Shown: positions 22,339 to 33,400 of the stretch, one piece after another | Layout: each line of letters begins with the position of its first letter | Position numbering within the stretch: position 1 is the first letter of the stretch | Assembly (NCBI GenBank): GCA_003952965.2 | Contig: CM025856.1 | Span: 10,130,458 to 10,194,457, forward strand | DNA length: 64,000 nucleotides | Direction: 5' to 3' | Origin: Morella rubra | Taxonomy: Eukaryota > Streptophyta > Magnoliopsida > Fagales > Myricaceae | Translations under genes and position numbers: made by a program | The notes under the pieces: generated by a model | The model's input: the letters and a program-made list of their open reading frames with translations, nothing else | Databases searched by the model: none | What the model was told of the DNA's origin: nothing

Positions 22339-22812
22339 CTTCGTCAATTGCGACAAAAAGGAGGAGACAGTAAGGGAAAGTGTAGTTGTGTAGTTGTTAT
22401 GTTAGATGATGAAACAGTGAGGGGGAGTGTAGTTGTTGGTAATCTAGATATGATCTGGATATTGTTTATATAGATTATATTGCTTTTGCTCTTTTTGCTT
22501 ATGTTCTAGTAACATGTATGAATATAATACATGATGCTTCTTTTGCTTATGTTGCTTGATATGAAAATTTCTGACTTTATTAGATTTTCATGATATAATT
22601 GCTATGTTACACTTATTGGATTATGTTGATATTTGTTCTTTATAATCATTTTTGTATCAAGTGTAATTGCAAGTACCAAAAGACTCAAGACACATTTCAT
22701 TGAGTCCTATTGTTTTAGAATAGGTTGTGTACAATTCTAAACTAAATTATGTTCTAGTGATTGGCAGAATTTGGTAGGAAGTGGTTAGTTTTTGGGTTTT
22801 GTCATACAATTG

Positions 22813-22826
22813 CCAAAGGGGGAGTT
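22813..22826 (+). other. polypurine tract
   Basis: CAAAGGGGGAGTTT lies immediately before the 3' LTR, the normal position of the plus-strand primer in copia elements. Confidence 0.8.
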
Positions 22827-23156
22827 TGTTAGTTCCCAAGCTTAGAATGTTGGCTTTGTTCCGTGACATATATGTTGTAAAGAAACGGTGTCTTGGATGT
22901 GGTTAATCAAGAAAATGTGTTTCAGTTGAAAAGGTTTAGAAGTGAAGAAATCTGGAAGTTACAAAGTTGTTAAAGTAGTTAAGTGTTGTTTGGGCTAGTT
23001 TGAGGCTAGCTTGAAGAAATCACGTTGTAATTTGGAGCTAGCTTGAGGCTCAAGCCCAAACGTGGTAAAATAATAAATGATTTACAGCGTTCGTTTACCC
23101 AGCCATATAAAAGGGACTTTTAATTGGTTGGACATCATAACTTCAACGAAAACAAA

Positions 23157-23191
<35 letters not shown>

Positions 23192-24026
23192 AAACTTATC
23201 AAAGGCTTTTTGAGAGAAATTTGTGAAGATTTGAAGAGATGGTGTTCTTGAAGACTTGAAGAATCAAGATTTTCTTGGTCTTCCATCTTGTGCTGAAAAA
23301 GAAATCAATTACCACCATAAAATCCTATTATGGAAGTAGGTAAACATCAAAGTTCCGGTGTTTGTAAGATTGGAGTTTCAATCGTCCTGAAGCAAGTTTC
23401 TTTGATCAAGATTCATTGAAGTGAGAAAGAGATTCAAAGGTTCTGATTCTATCGCTTGGCGCGGGTTCGAGTGTGTCGTTCGAATTGCTTCATTCGGGGT
23501 TTATTAGGTAGCAAAAGTTTTGTGGTAAACAAAGTCACCAACTGTAATTATTTCTCTCATTTAGTAGATTGATTAACTGGCGAAGAGGTCGGAGTGGTTT
23601 TTTCCTTTTGAAAGAGTTCTTCAAAAGGTTTTCCACTTTGTAAACAATCTCTTGTGTTTGTGTGATTGTTTGTGTTCAATTCCTCTCATATTTACTTGTT
23701 CATTGATCAACTTTAGATAATTTCGAATCTTGGTAGGTTGCTTGTGAATCTTGGTTCAAAAGATTAGATAAAGGTTATTTTGCATACCTAGTGTTTGTGG
23801 TAATGTCTTGGTGATCTTAGAATTGTTTAAATTGATTAAATAAAACGATTTCTGTCATTGCTTAGGGCTATTTGATATTTTTCATATATGTATAGGTTCA
23901 ATTTATTTTTTGTGCTAAGATTTGTATAAGGTTTTCCGCATTAGGGTGTAATAGGTTGTGCTGGAATTTTTAACTTACTATTCACCCCCTCTCTAGGTAA
24001 GTTTAGTGTCTAAACCGTGTCCCACA
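22827..24026 (+). repeat. 3' LTR of the copia element
   Basis: Runs from TGTTAGTTCC to CCCACA and is closely similar to 17230-18381 throughout. It contains a (AG)n microsatellite at 23159-23187 that the 5' LTR lacks, so the run expanded after insertion or was lost from the other copy. Confidence 0.9.
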
Positions 24027-25849
24027 GGCATTTTCCTCCTTTGGTGAGAAGTCGAATTTGAAGAAAGGGGGAATGAAGGATTAAGCAAACAATATTAGTG
24101 TTTAATGGTGTTAACCCGCATTATTCCTTCTTATTTTAACTCTCGTAAATTAAGCTAAGAATAAAATCAGAAGTGGGAGGGAGTGGTTATCAGTAGGTCT
24201 AAGATAAACATATGATGGCCTATCATAAACATTGCTATTTTTTTAATAATAAAAAAAAATACAATTTCACCATTACCTGGGTAACCCGAGAATCAGTAAA
24301 ACCACCAGGTTTCTGCAAATACGGGCCCCTGGCACCGAAACTAGTTAGGCCGGATATGGAAAACTCAGTGCCGATGCCGATGGAACCGGAATTTTTCGGT
24401 GTTGTTAAACACCCCTATAGAGGGAGACAAGTCTACAAGCCATGAGAATTAGTTGGCGTAATAAGACTAGAGGACCTTAGAATAAGTGACTTAGCACATT
24501 AAAGTGTCCTTTTGAATAATATGATTTCTAAGTTTCTTTTATGAAATTACTTTAAATTTTTTGGATTTGGAAGTTGTTAAATTTATAAATTCCACACTAT
24601 TTTTAAATTATAAGGTACTATTATTTTTATTTTACTAATGTACAATTAGAAAAAGATGGACATATCATATAGGCACTACAATATTCAATATTTTTCAAAT
24701 TAATGACCTAATAGTATGCGCTTACATTAATATTCAATACATATTGTGTATTTCTCTTTCGGTGAATTTGACCATCTAAACAGTAAACGGATCCAAAGTA
24801 ACGATGATTTCTACGCGTCACTCAACAGATTGCATGTTTTTTCCCAGAAACTACACGTTAAGGTGCATGTGTCTCTACTGAAATTAATTAGTGGCACCTG
24901 CCCTGTTCAGTGTTCACTCCATATGCGATTTCAACTGACTAAACGGGGCCGAGCCTTTCTTACATGCCAGAAGAAAAGTCCAGCATACAACTAAATCGAG
25001 CCCAAATTTGAGGCCAAACCCAGCCCAACAGATGTATTTCGCTGGATCTAAGTTGGCCCAATATGTCAAATTTAATGGTTGGATCATGGGTGTTGTATAC
25101 TCTCGGGATCATCGTGAACTACTTGAGTATACTGACCCTAATGGTAATTGCAAGAACCATAATTGGTTGCTCGCTATTATAGTCAGCCGCGCGCAGACCC
25201 AAATAATACCATTAGTTTATAGAACAAAGTTTTTCTTATCTTTTTTTTTTTTGTTATAAGTCCTGAAAGAAGTATTAGAAATGTGACTGTGTACGTGTAC
25301 GTATATTACTAGATCAAAATGATATGTCTAGAACCGAATTAAAATTATAATAGTCTTACGTGTATGTGTCAATGCGTCCAAATTAAAATGGGAGGAAAAA
25401 GTGTTCCTCATTGATGGGTACAGAGTAACACCCACCCAATGAGAATAGCTATTACTTTCTTACATGTGTCGTATGGGCCTCTCTAGGCCTTGTAGACTTG
25501 ATTGGGAACATGATAATTGAAAGGGCGACAGTCACCTTCGTGGAGGTTGAGGTGGGGGGCTGACATGGGTCTTTCCCTCTCTGTCTCTCATTTTGAAGGG
25601 CAATCAAGCTTGCCTCCATCTGAATACTTAGTCCCACAAAAGTAGCAAGAAGAGACTGGAAGACGATATGACTTAATAGAGTGGGGTCGCCAGCTTGCTT
25701 TTGGAAAGAGTCGGTGCCTAGTTAATGCCCCTATCTCATTCAGGACTATTTTTCACGCACTTCACCTATATTTGCTTCCCCCTTGGTACATATTCCATCC
25801 TTCTCAATATTCAGAGCTAGAAGAAATATGTCATATTTAGTGTTCCTAT
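24027..25849. other. no gene recognised; possible hAT-like end
   Basis: 24340-24420 holds GGAACCGGAATTTTTCGG followed by AACACCCCTATA, which resembles the subterminal and terminal part of the hAT families in this window. No partner end was found. The rest is AT-rich, with short frames only (24746-24994 and 25008-25259) and no family motif. Confidence 0.35.
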
Positions 25850-26273
25850 TAGAATTTCGACGAGTGTATTTTTTTCTGATGAATGTAGAAATTTGTCGCT
25901 AAAAATAAGTTGTTGTTTTTAGTGACGAAACAATATGTTCGTCCCAAAAGAAGTATTTTTAAGGGCGACATTAGATTTGTCGTGATAATATCTTTTTGGA
26001 CAAATGTAGAATTTCATTACTACAAACATTTATTGTTTTAAATCTTTAACAATAAAACAATATCTTCGTCACAGAAAAGATATTTCTAACATCGACAAAT
26101 TTGGATGGCCGCTAATAAAGTCGTCGATAAAAATATTTTTTAGCAACCAAATTCTATACTCGGTTGCTAAAACATGTGTTTTTAGTATTTAGGACCAAAC
26201 AATATTTACTTGCAACAGAGGATTTTTAGCTAGGGAATTAAGTTCGCGGCTACAGGGCAAATTTCTTATAGTG
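25850..26273 (-). mobile_element. CACTA-like transposon end
   Basis: The minus strand starts CACTATAAGAAATTTG at 26273, a variant of the CACTA terminus. The adjacent 400 bp repeats motifs such as TTGTCG(C/T)(T/G), TTTAG(T/C)GACGA and TTAGCAACC(A/G), as in CACTA subterminal regions. The other end was not located. The 3-bp flanks of this end and of 14639 differ, so the two are probably not one element. Confidence 0.4.
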
Positions 26274-28787
26274 AACTGTCCTAATCTCATGGAAAATTTG
26301 ACTCATTGCTCTGATTGCAGAAGCTCTCTTTGAATATGAAGTACCGAGAGCTTCTCTGGTAAACCCTTTTAATTATACACATAGCCAAGGAGGGTTTGGA
26401 GCTTGCAGTGATCAAGCTCTGCTTCATGAAACACAGATCAAGTTCGAAACCTAGGGAAAGTCGGGGGAGGATGAGCATTTCTGGTAAACAAAGCCGTGCA
26501 TGCTTCACGGGGGAAATTAACCAAATTCTCTCTCTTAAGAGGTACTAGATGCTAATAATCAGGCCTAAAGTGCAACAAAGATTACAATCAAAACCCATTA
26601 ATGTAGATTTAGTAGCGAAAAGCGGAACAAAGGTGGGGACTTGGTCGATATGGACGGTTGGGTATCTGAGAAAAAGTGAAGTGGAAAAGCCAAGCAACGA
26701 GCATAATCTCACACTCCCACTGGTCGGGTAGCGATACAGCCCGGAACACATCTGAGACCTTATCTCCAACACCACCCTTCCTCCATCATTGCCAACTTCT
26801 ACGCTCCATGATCAGTACCATATCGTCATGAGAGTAATAATCATCCTTTAGAATCGAATGCCCCATCATGCCAAATCATTAGTGGGGTACCCGATCGAGT
26901 CCTATCCCTTGCCTGCCGCCTCCATGCTACCCGTCACATGTCTACAAGACCTGCCGATACACGTGGACGACCCCATGATAAATGAGTAATTGGCATCGGG
27001 TGTGACATATTTATCAAGTAGCTATGCAGAAATGAGATACTTACATGGGGTGGTGACAAGAGAACCAACATTAGTGCCGTCGGGTATCCTTTGTTTTCAA
27101 GCTTTCTATTTTTCCTTTTAATTTGTCGTTTAGGTAGCGTTTGATTGAGAAAAGACTTGTCTGTTCTAATTCCATGTTTTATGAATCATCCCCTTGGGAC
27201 TAAATATGTCTATTACCTTGTCCACTGTGTCAAAGTCAATCGCTACATATATATCGATTTTCTATTGACGCACCACTAGAAACTTGTCATTGAAGACTCG
27301 TATAATCCTCTCTTAGTGCCTGCTAAAATTATCACTACTTTTCATGGCCTAACACTTTTTTCTGATTATGTTCTCATACGGTTTGTTTAATTTTTACGTA
27401 CCCTTTATATTATATTATAAGGTGATGGGAATTATTTTCTTAGAACAAAAAAACCCAATCCACCGGGGATCGGTCTTCGCTTAGTTTTGTCACACACGCT
27501 CAGCCTCATATATAGCTCATGCAATAACTTTAAGTCAATGACTCACTTAGTGGCAGAAGGACTCAAACTCACTGTTAACCATTGATCAGTAAAGGGTAAA
27601 AGGTTAACTTTCCCGACAATTAGATGCCTTGTTGGTGCAAAATTATTAATTATGAGTCACACAAAAGATGCAGTGATAGATTTGCCGGTGGATGAACCGT
27701 ACCATTTAACGTTAATCATTTCCCATCATGTAATAATTTCAAAAAGAAAGCCGCAGTATCTAGCAACTAGACAAATGTTTTTGGCTGAATAACAGGGGTG
27801 CAAGCAATTCTCTTAATGGGACTGTTTTCTGAATAATTCATGAAGAGCTATTAGAATGAATGCTCTATCATCATGATGAACTTCATGTAATGAGATGGCA
27901 ATTTATGTTACGAACTAGCACGCTATGTATAGTCTTAAGTTAGACCAAATTCCAACTTCCAAGCTTATATATATATATATATAGTTGTATAAGCGGATGT
28001 CAGAAATTAATCTGATTCTCAAACAGAGCGAATTTACTCTCAAAATAAGATAGGAGCGCGAAATGTGTTAAAAGGTTTTCTGAAACTCATTTGGAATCAA
28101 TAAAGAAAGCCCCCAAGACCCCCCCTCCCACACCTCCAGGGTGGCCGTGGAGGGGGAGGCGTAGATTCTGGTACTGCTCATTTGTCAGCTATCTCAGGAC
28201 CTCCTGTTCACATCATCTTTAAGGTATGCAGTATACATCTTGTGAATGAAGTGATTAATGCATATAGTGGGGGACATTTGGGTGGTCTGCTATTAGGTGT
28301 ACACTGAGGCACACATCTCATGATATTGTGTGATCATATGACCCTAATTAGTGTTGTCTAGATTGGATTGTTTCACTAAGCTCGTGAATCATGTAGAATG
28401 AATATCCCCAATATTATTCTTATTCACTATTTACAATATTTGAGGTAGTCTTATTCGGCTGACACGTAAAGCATCGACCTAGCTATATGCCCAAATGAAC
28501 ACCTACGTACATATATACATGCAATCTACAGTAGTATAGCAGTATCACGTAATTTCAGTTGTGACGTTTTTGATTATCTCTTGCTATACGCTGGTAAATG
28601 ATTGTAATTACTAAAGCACATACTTTAATTAGAGTAATAACAAAACAGTTTATGAAGTGCTTTGCATGGGAATGACACAAGTTGCGGAATAAATTAATTG
28701 TTTCACATTGGAAAGCGAAACTTGAGAATCAACCGGCAAGGAAAAAGCTAAAAAGGGCCCAATTATATTGTGTGTTATGCGCGTTCT
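26274..28787. other. no gene recognised; upstream region of HAT22-like gene
   Basis: About 2.5 kb without convincing coding sequence. Small frames at 26287-26775 show no family motif. An (AT)n run lies at 27966-27982. AAATGATTG at 28596-28604 differs by one base from the HD-Zip II site CAATNATTG and could be an autoregulatory site, but a single near-match is weak evidence. Confidence 0.45.
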
Positions 28788-28795
28788 TATATATA
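28788..28795 (+). promoter_or_regulatory. TATA box of the HAT22-like gene
   Basis: TATATATA about 370 bases before the start codon. Transcription would start near 28818-28826, giving a leader of roughly 335 nt. A GA-rich tract (28896-28918) lies in that leader, as in many plant 5' UTRs. The start site is inferred, not observed. Confidence 0.5.
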
Positions 28796-28883
28796 CATGA
28801 GCTTTCCAATGTTGTCCCACATATGCCTTAAGCCGTGCATCCCATCACATACACGTATACTGTTTTCTCTTTTGAGTACATAC

Positions 28884-29018
28884 ATGTATAGTTGAAGAGA
28901 GAGAGAGAGAAAAGAGGGATCTCTTTGTGATCATGGTCAACCTATGAGGACAAAGAGAGATGGGGATTTCATAATTCCACAAACCGGATTCGTTTCTCTA
29001 CTCATTTCCTTCCTTTGA
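28884..29018 (+). promoter_or_regulatory. cluster of upstream ORFs in the leader
   Basis: If transcription starts near 28820, the leader contains ATGs at 28884 (3 codons), 28933 (4 codons), 28944 (24 codons, ending at 29018) and 28960 (4 codons). The 4-codon uORF at 28933 overlaps the next ATG at its stop (CTATGA). No ATG occurs between 29018 and the main start at 29158. Such uORFs usually lower translation of the main frame. Whether they are used depends on the true transcription start. Confidence 0.4.
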
Positions 29019-29157
29019 TTAATCCTCAGTGCCACACCCTTCCCACGAGAAGACCTTTTCCCACCTTCCTCCTTTTGTTGGATCACGAAGACTTTGCATC
29101 CATATATACTACCGATATTGCGTGCTCCGCTTCAACAAGAATAATAGGCTTTGTACA

Positions 29158-30247
29158 ATGGGTGTCGATGGTGTTTGCAACACGGGTCTTGCTCTTGCAC
29201 TAGGCTCCCATGACAAGCCAGAAAATCACTTGCGGCCTGATCATCAGGGAAAAAATAAGAGGAAGAAGGAGTTCTCCCTGAAGTATGACGGCCATCTGTT
29301 CCCTTCTCTATCATTAGGCCCATCAGATGAAACTTTCACATACCAATTGGCAACAAAGATGGCCGCTGGAAAGGCATGTGGTGAATCCGCGGATTTGCAG
29401 AAGCAGGCATCTTCTCTAAGCGCAGTATCATCATTTTCTAACTCATCTAGCATCAAGAGGGAGAAAGAATCTCCGGGTGAAGAGGGTGAGGTGGAAAAAA
29501 TCTGTTCCAGAGTAAGCGATGAGGATGAAGAGGCTTGTCCAAGAAAGAAACTTAGACTTACCAAAGAACAATCAGCTGTTTTAGAAGACCGCTTTAAAGA
29601 ACACGCCACTCTCGATCCTGTAATACCTTCTATCATTCCTAAATTACTCCTTGATTTAGGGACATGTGTGCTAAATATCATTCTCTGAGTCTGAGTCATT
29701 ATGCATGTGATGCATTTATTTGTTCTGACTGATGAAGATTTATCCTTGATCGTTTTTTGTTTTTTATTGTAATTATCAGAAGCAAAAGCAGGACTTGGCA
29801 CGGCAGCTGAATCTACGGCCGCGACAAGTGGAAGTGTGGTTCCAGAACAGGAGAGCCAGGTTCTCAGCACTAACATTAGTTTAGTCCTTGAAATATGATA
29901 TTTCCTAGAGCTTCTTGTTATGTTTACATCAAAGAGTTATATTTTTTCCCTCGTCTATGCGTAGGACCAAGCTGAAGCAAACGGAAGTTGATTGTGAATT
30001 GTTGAAGAAATGTTGCGAGACACTAACAGAGGAGAACAAGAGACTAAAGAAAGAGCTCCAAGAGCTTAAGTCATTGAAACTAGCTGCGCCTTTTTATATG
30101 CAGCTTCCCGCAGCCACCCTTACTATGTGCCCCTCTTGCGAGAGGATTTCTGCTGCTGGTGATGGCTCCTCTACCAGCCCTTTCTCACTTGCGGCGCCAA
30201 AGCCTCACTTGTATAACCCCTTTACCCATCCATCTGCAGCTTGCTAG
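29158..30247 (+). CDS. HAT22: HD-Zip class II transcription factor, HAT22/HAT9 type
   Basis: Three exons: 29158-29619, 29780-29859 and 29965-30247, with GT/AG introns of 160 and 105 bp. They encode 274 residues, close to Arabidopsis HAT22. The start lies in a strong context (ACAATGG) and opens [16 protein letters not shown], the N-terminal HD-Zip II signature. LALAL (residues 11-15) is an EAR-type repression motif. The homeodomain spans about 127-187, with the recognition helix [10 protein letters not shown] split by intron 2. The leucine zipper follows, with L194, L201, L208 and L215 in exact heptads. The redox-linked CPSCE motif is at 236-240, and the conserved tail [11 protein letters not shown] ends the protein. 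Family members act as nuclear dimers on CAATNATTG and mainly repress, in auxin, cytokinin and shade responses. No lesion was seen. HAT9 is the alternative name; orthology within the HAT22/HAT9 pair is not resolved. Confidence 0.95.
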
Positions 30248-30430
30248 ACAACAAAAAAGACCAGAACACGGATGTTTTTTGCTCCGGACTTTCTGTGTCT
30301 AGAAGAATTTTCTTAATTGAATTGTATAGACTCTTTCTGTATTTAAGGATTAGTTGTTAATTAAGACATAGGATCTCTCTCTTCCTCTCTCTACTCTCTC
30401 CCCTCTGAAGTATCTGATGGCTGCCAGCCT
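30248..30430 (+). other. probable 3' UTR of the HAT22-like gene
   Basis: AT-rich sequence after the TAG stop. Possible polyadenylation signals are AATTGAATTGTATAG and TTAATTAAG near 30315-30365. The exact end cannot be fixed. Confidence 0.4.
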
Positions 30431-33400
30431 GCCATCGCCCCCTAACAACCCTTCAAAACAAACGAAAAAATCATCAGTACTGTATTTCACCTTTGAGGTT
30501 TGTTTAGTTATCCGAAGCCTCCTACTTCACCTGATTCGTGTAGTTGTTGATGCGGATATGACGTTAATTTGTCTGTTTGGAGGTGTGCCGACAGGCTTCT
30601 ATATTACAACATGCGGTAGCTAGCGTACTCAAGGAAGACCCGACAACTAGATCAGGAAAGTTTATTCGCTTATTCATCGCCTCAACACGCTGCGACTCTC
30701 ATGCATATTCTCGTGCCTTTCATGAAATCTTCTTGCAATGCTAGGATGAAATACATGAAACAATTATACGCACCAAAATAGCAGGGACCTACACTCTTAG
30801 CAGAAAATCCTGTGTTTACAACCATTAAAATCAGCGTGCCCTTTTGCAATGTCACTTGCAAAACGTACAAGATTAAGCTTAATGATAGTTAGCTACCTAT
30901 CAAGCTTTTCAAATCTGTTCTTGCTCAAAATTAAATGAACTGTCTGCTTCATAAACTTGCTATCCGGCTATGCCTTTTGGAAGAACACATTCGTTAATTT
31001 TGTGCACAGAACGATTACCATATATCAAGTAATATGCTAATGGTTCCTGACCCAAAATAGGCTGTGAGCGGTTCCTCTTTACAGTGAAGAAGTTGGATTA
31101 GCTAGATCCGCGCGGAACCAGTGCATAATCTTTCCGCCAAAAAATAATAATAATAATAAATGATGAGCAGTGATCACCGAGCCTGGGCTCCAACCATCTC
31201 ATCCGTAGATACTTTTCTTAGCGTGATAGGCAAGCTTTACTTTGGCAGTCAAAGGGACAATCACTAAAGCAACAACTTAATTGCGGATGTAGTCAAAGTG
31301 GGTTTAAAAGAGACATGGTTTTTTTGGTTCTTGATGATGAAATTTGAATATGAGAGGTAACTGCATGAAAATTTCTGCGAATTGCTCCGACGACGTAGAT
31401 ATCAAAGAGCCCCTCATTATCTTACGAATCCATAAAACAACATTCCTTTTTTTGTTTCTTTTTTCAAGTGATCCGAATTTTTAATAACCCGGAACTCGTG
31501 CTTTCGTCTTTGCACCGAGAAAGAGACTCGATTGCTGGAGTATATCTTTTGAGAGATCTGAGTTGTTATCTGCTCATCCCTAACTCAGGTCCCAAATATT
31601 GTATTCATTTTTAATTCGCAATATATTCCCATTCTCCCATTTACGGAAGGTGTGGTGCCTAATGGCCAAAAATAGATCAAAGAGGGACCCTTCCACCTGA
31701 AGTAGACACATCTTTCTATTCGGCCTAGGTACGGCCCTCCTTTGTAAGCTCCGGTGCTGTGGTGCTGCCTACACGAAGTCCAAAAGGGGACCATTACACC
31801 TGCAGGGGTTTGAGGGGGCTGGGCAATCCCAAGTGATTTTCATGCATGCATGAGCTAATGCAATATAGATGCCATTTGTTCTCCAACAAAAAAACTGAAG
31901 TCACTGGTTGAGTTTGAGGATAACACGCACGGTCACTCCATCAACATCTACTTTTATCTTTTAATATAACATATAGAAACCTAATTTTGCAAACAAAGGG
32001 CCAAAAGAAGAAGTATATTTCCCCGACTTTGACTTCACGAAAAGAGGTAGTAGAGCATTCAGAACTTTTTTATATTGAAACGCATGGGAAACAGAGTTTT
32101 GTCACGTCACTGTAGTGCTAAAGAGTAAAGAGACCTAAAAGACAAATGGTAAAGGGAAAGTGTGAAAGAAAGCCGAAACCATCAAAAGTGAAGAATATTC
32201 TGCGAATCAGTCAACTGATATAAAACTTTAATCGATGGGTAATTTTGACTTGGTTTGCCAAGAGCTAGCCTCCAATTGGCTAAATCAGCAAAGCATTCAA
32301 ATTAGTTCCTTTCTTTTTGTTTTTCCCTTTTATCCCTTACTGCAGGTTTTGTGGGGGAGGTTCCACGTCTTTTAGGGCTTAAAGGCTTCTTGATTCTTGT
32401 AGTGTAGATTTATACAGGGTAAGAAGAAAAAATAGTTTTTACAGGGGTAAGAAAAAAAAAAAAGAGAGAGCTCATATACAGAGAAGAAGCCAAGGGAACC
32501 GAGGGCCCCATCTTTGCAAAAAATCAGCCAATGTTTTAGGCTTTTTTAATGATTTTTTTCTTTTGACAATTTTTTTTGTCATTTTATTCTTTTTAGTCCC
32601 AAAATATGATCATGCAATTGGATCCTCCAAATGTACGTTTTTTTTATTTTATTTTTTCATAGAGGAGCCTCCAATAGTACATTCGTGGCTTCGTCGCACA
32701 ATATTCCTTCTCCTTATTTAAATGTAATTTTTTGGGAAAGGCGGAGAGACCATTTGAAATGAAAAGAAATGATGGATACCTTTCTCCTCATTCATCCTAG
32801 CTCTCCTTTCTCTCCCCAAACATATATTGGTACTGCACCAAGTTCCTAGTCTTCAATTCTCATGATCTATTGACGACATTATAGGTAGGTTTTAATGTCA
32901 TGAGCAATATTGATCATAATCCACAAAACTCAAGTCTAACCACTACTCCTTAATTTAATGTAAATTAAAATGGCTGATTTCTCGCTCATAGTTAGTTCTT
33001 TAATTCTAAACATAATAATAAAGTTTTCAACACTTGCTATTTGTAAACGTAACCTAAAAAGTTCTTAGGGTTTTCTTTCACGATAAAGGCAAGTACTAAA
33101 GGGGCCACTGTGCCAAAAAATTGGATGACAATATCTACTTTAAAGGGGAAACGAACAAACTTTTTCTCCCCCAAAATAATTCGTGGTTTATCTTTTTGTG
33201 GGACGTTGTTATCCATGTAATCATATTGCTTCTCCAAGTTAGCACCTCATCTCATAATTAATGGGTTATCTCGTGAAGTCCTTAATTGATGGGCACCTAA
33301 TGCTGATCTCATTCATCAGTTCACCATTGATTGTGGTCCTTGTTCACGTCATCGATACCTTGTCTGTACCCGTCGGCCGTCGACAGATATTATTAGCACG

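Larger units (their letters stand above)
17230..24026 (+). mobile_element. rearranged Ty1/copia retrotransposon with both LTRs
   Basis: The element has two similar LTRs (17230-18381 and 22827-24026), a primer site at 18384, a polypurine tract before the 3' LTR, and flanking 5-mers GGCTT and GGCAT (four of five identical). The interior holds a gag remnant, an integrase C-terminal and RT N-terminal remnant, and two inverted copies of a captured reading frame. Protease, the integrase core, most of RT and RNase H are missing. The element cannot move on its own, although the LTRs keep a TATA-like CATATAAAAGGGAC block. Confidence 0.9.

Noticed and set aside
14639..26273. One 11.6-kb CACTA element joining both CACTA-like ends
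   Set aside because: The 3-bp flanks differ (TTT and AAC), no CACTA transposase lies between, and a complete copia element occupies most of the interval.
26287..26775. Small frames on both strands
   Set aside because: No conserved motif; overlapping frames on opposite strands with no splice context.
28596..28604. HD-Zip binding site in the HAT22-like promoter
   Set aside because: Only one near-match (AAATGATTG) to CAATNATTG; such matches are frequent by chance in AT-rich DNA.
29244..29876. 210-residue open frame on the minus strand
   Set aside because: It lies antisense to exons 1-2 of the HAT22-like gene and has no family motif; the plus-strand gene has full homology and splice sites.
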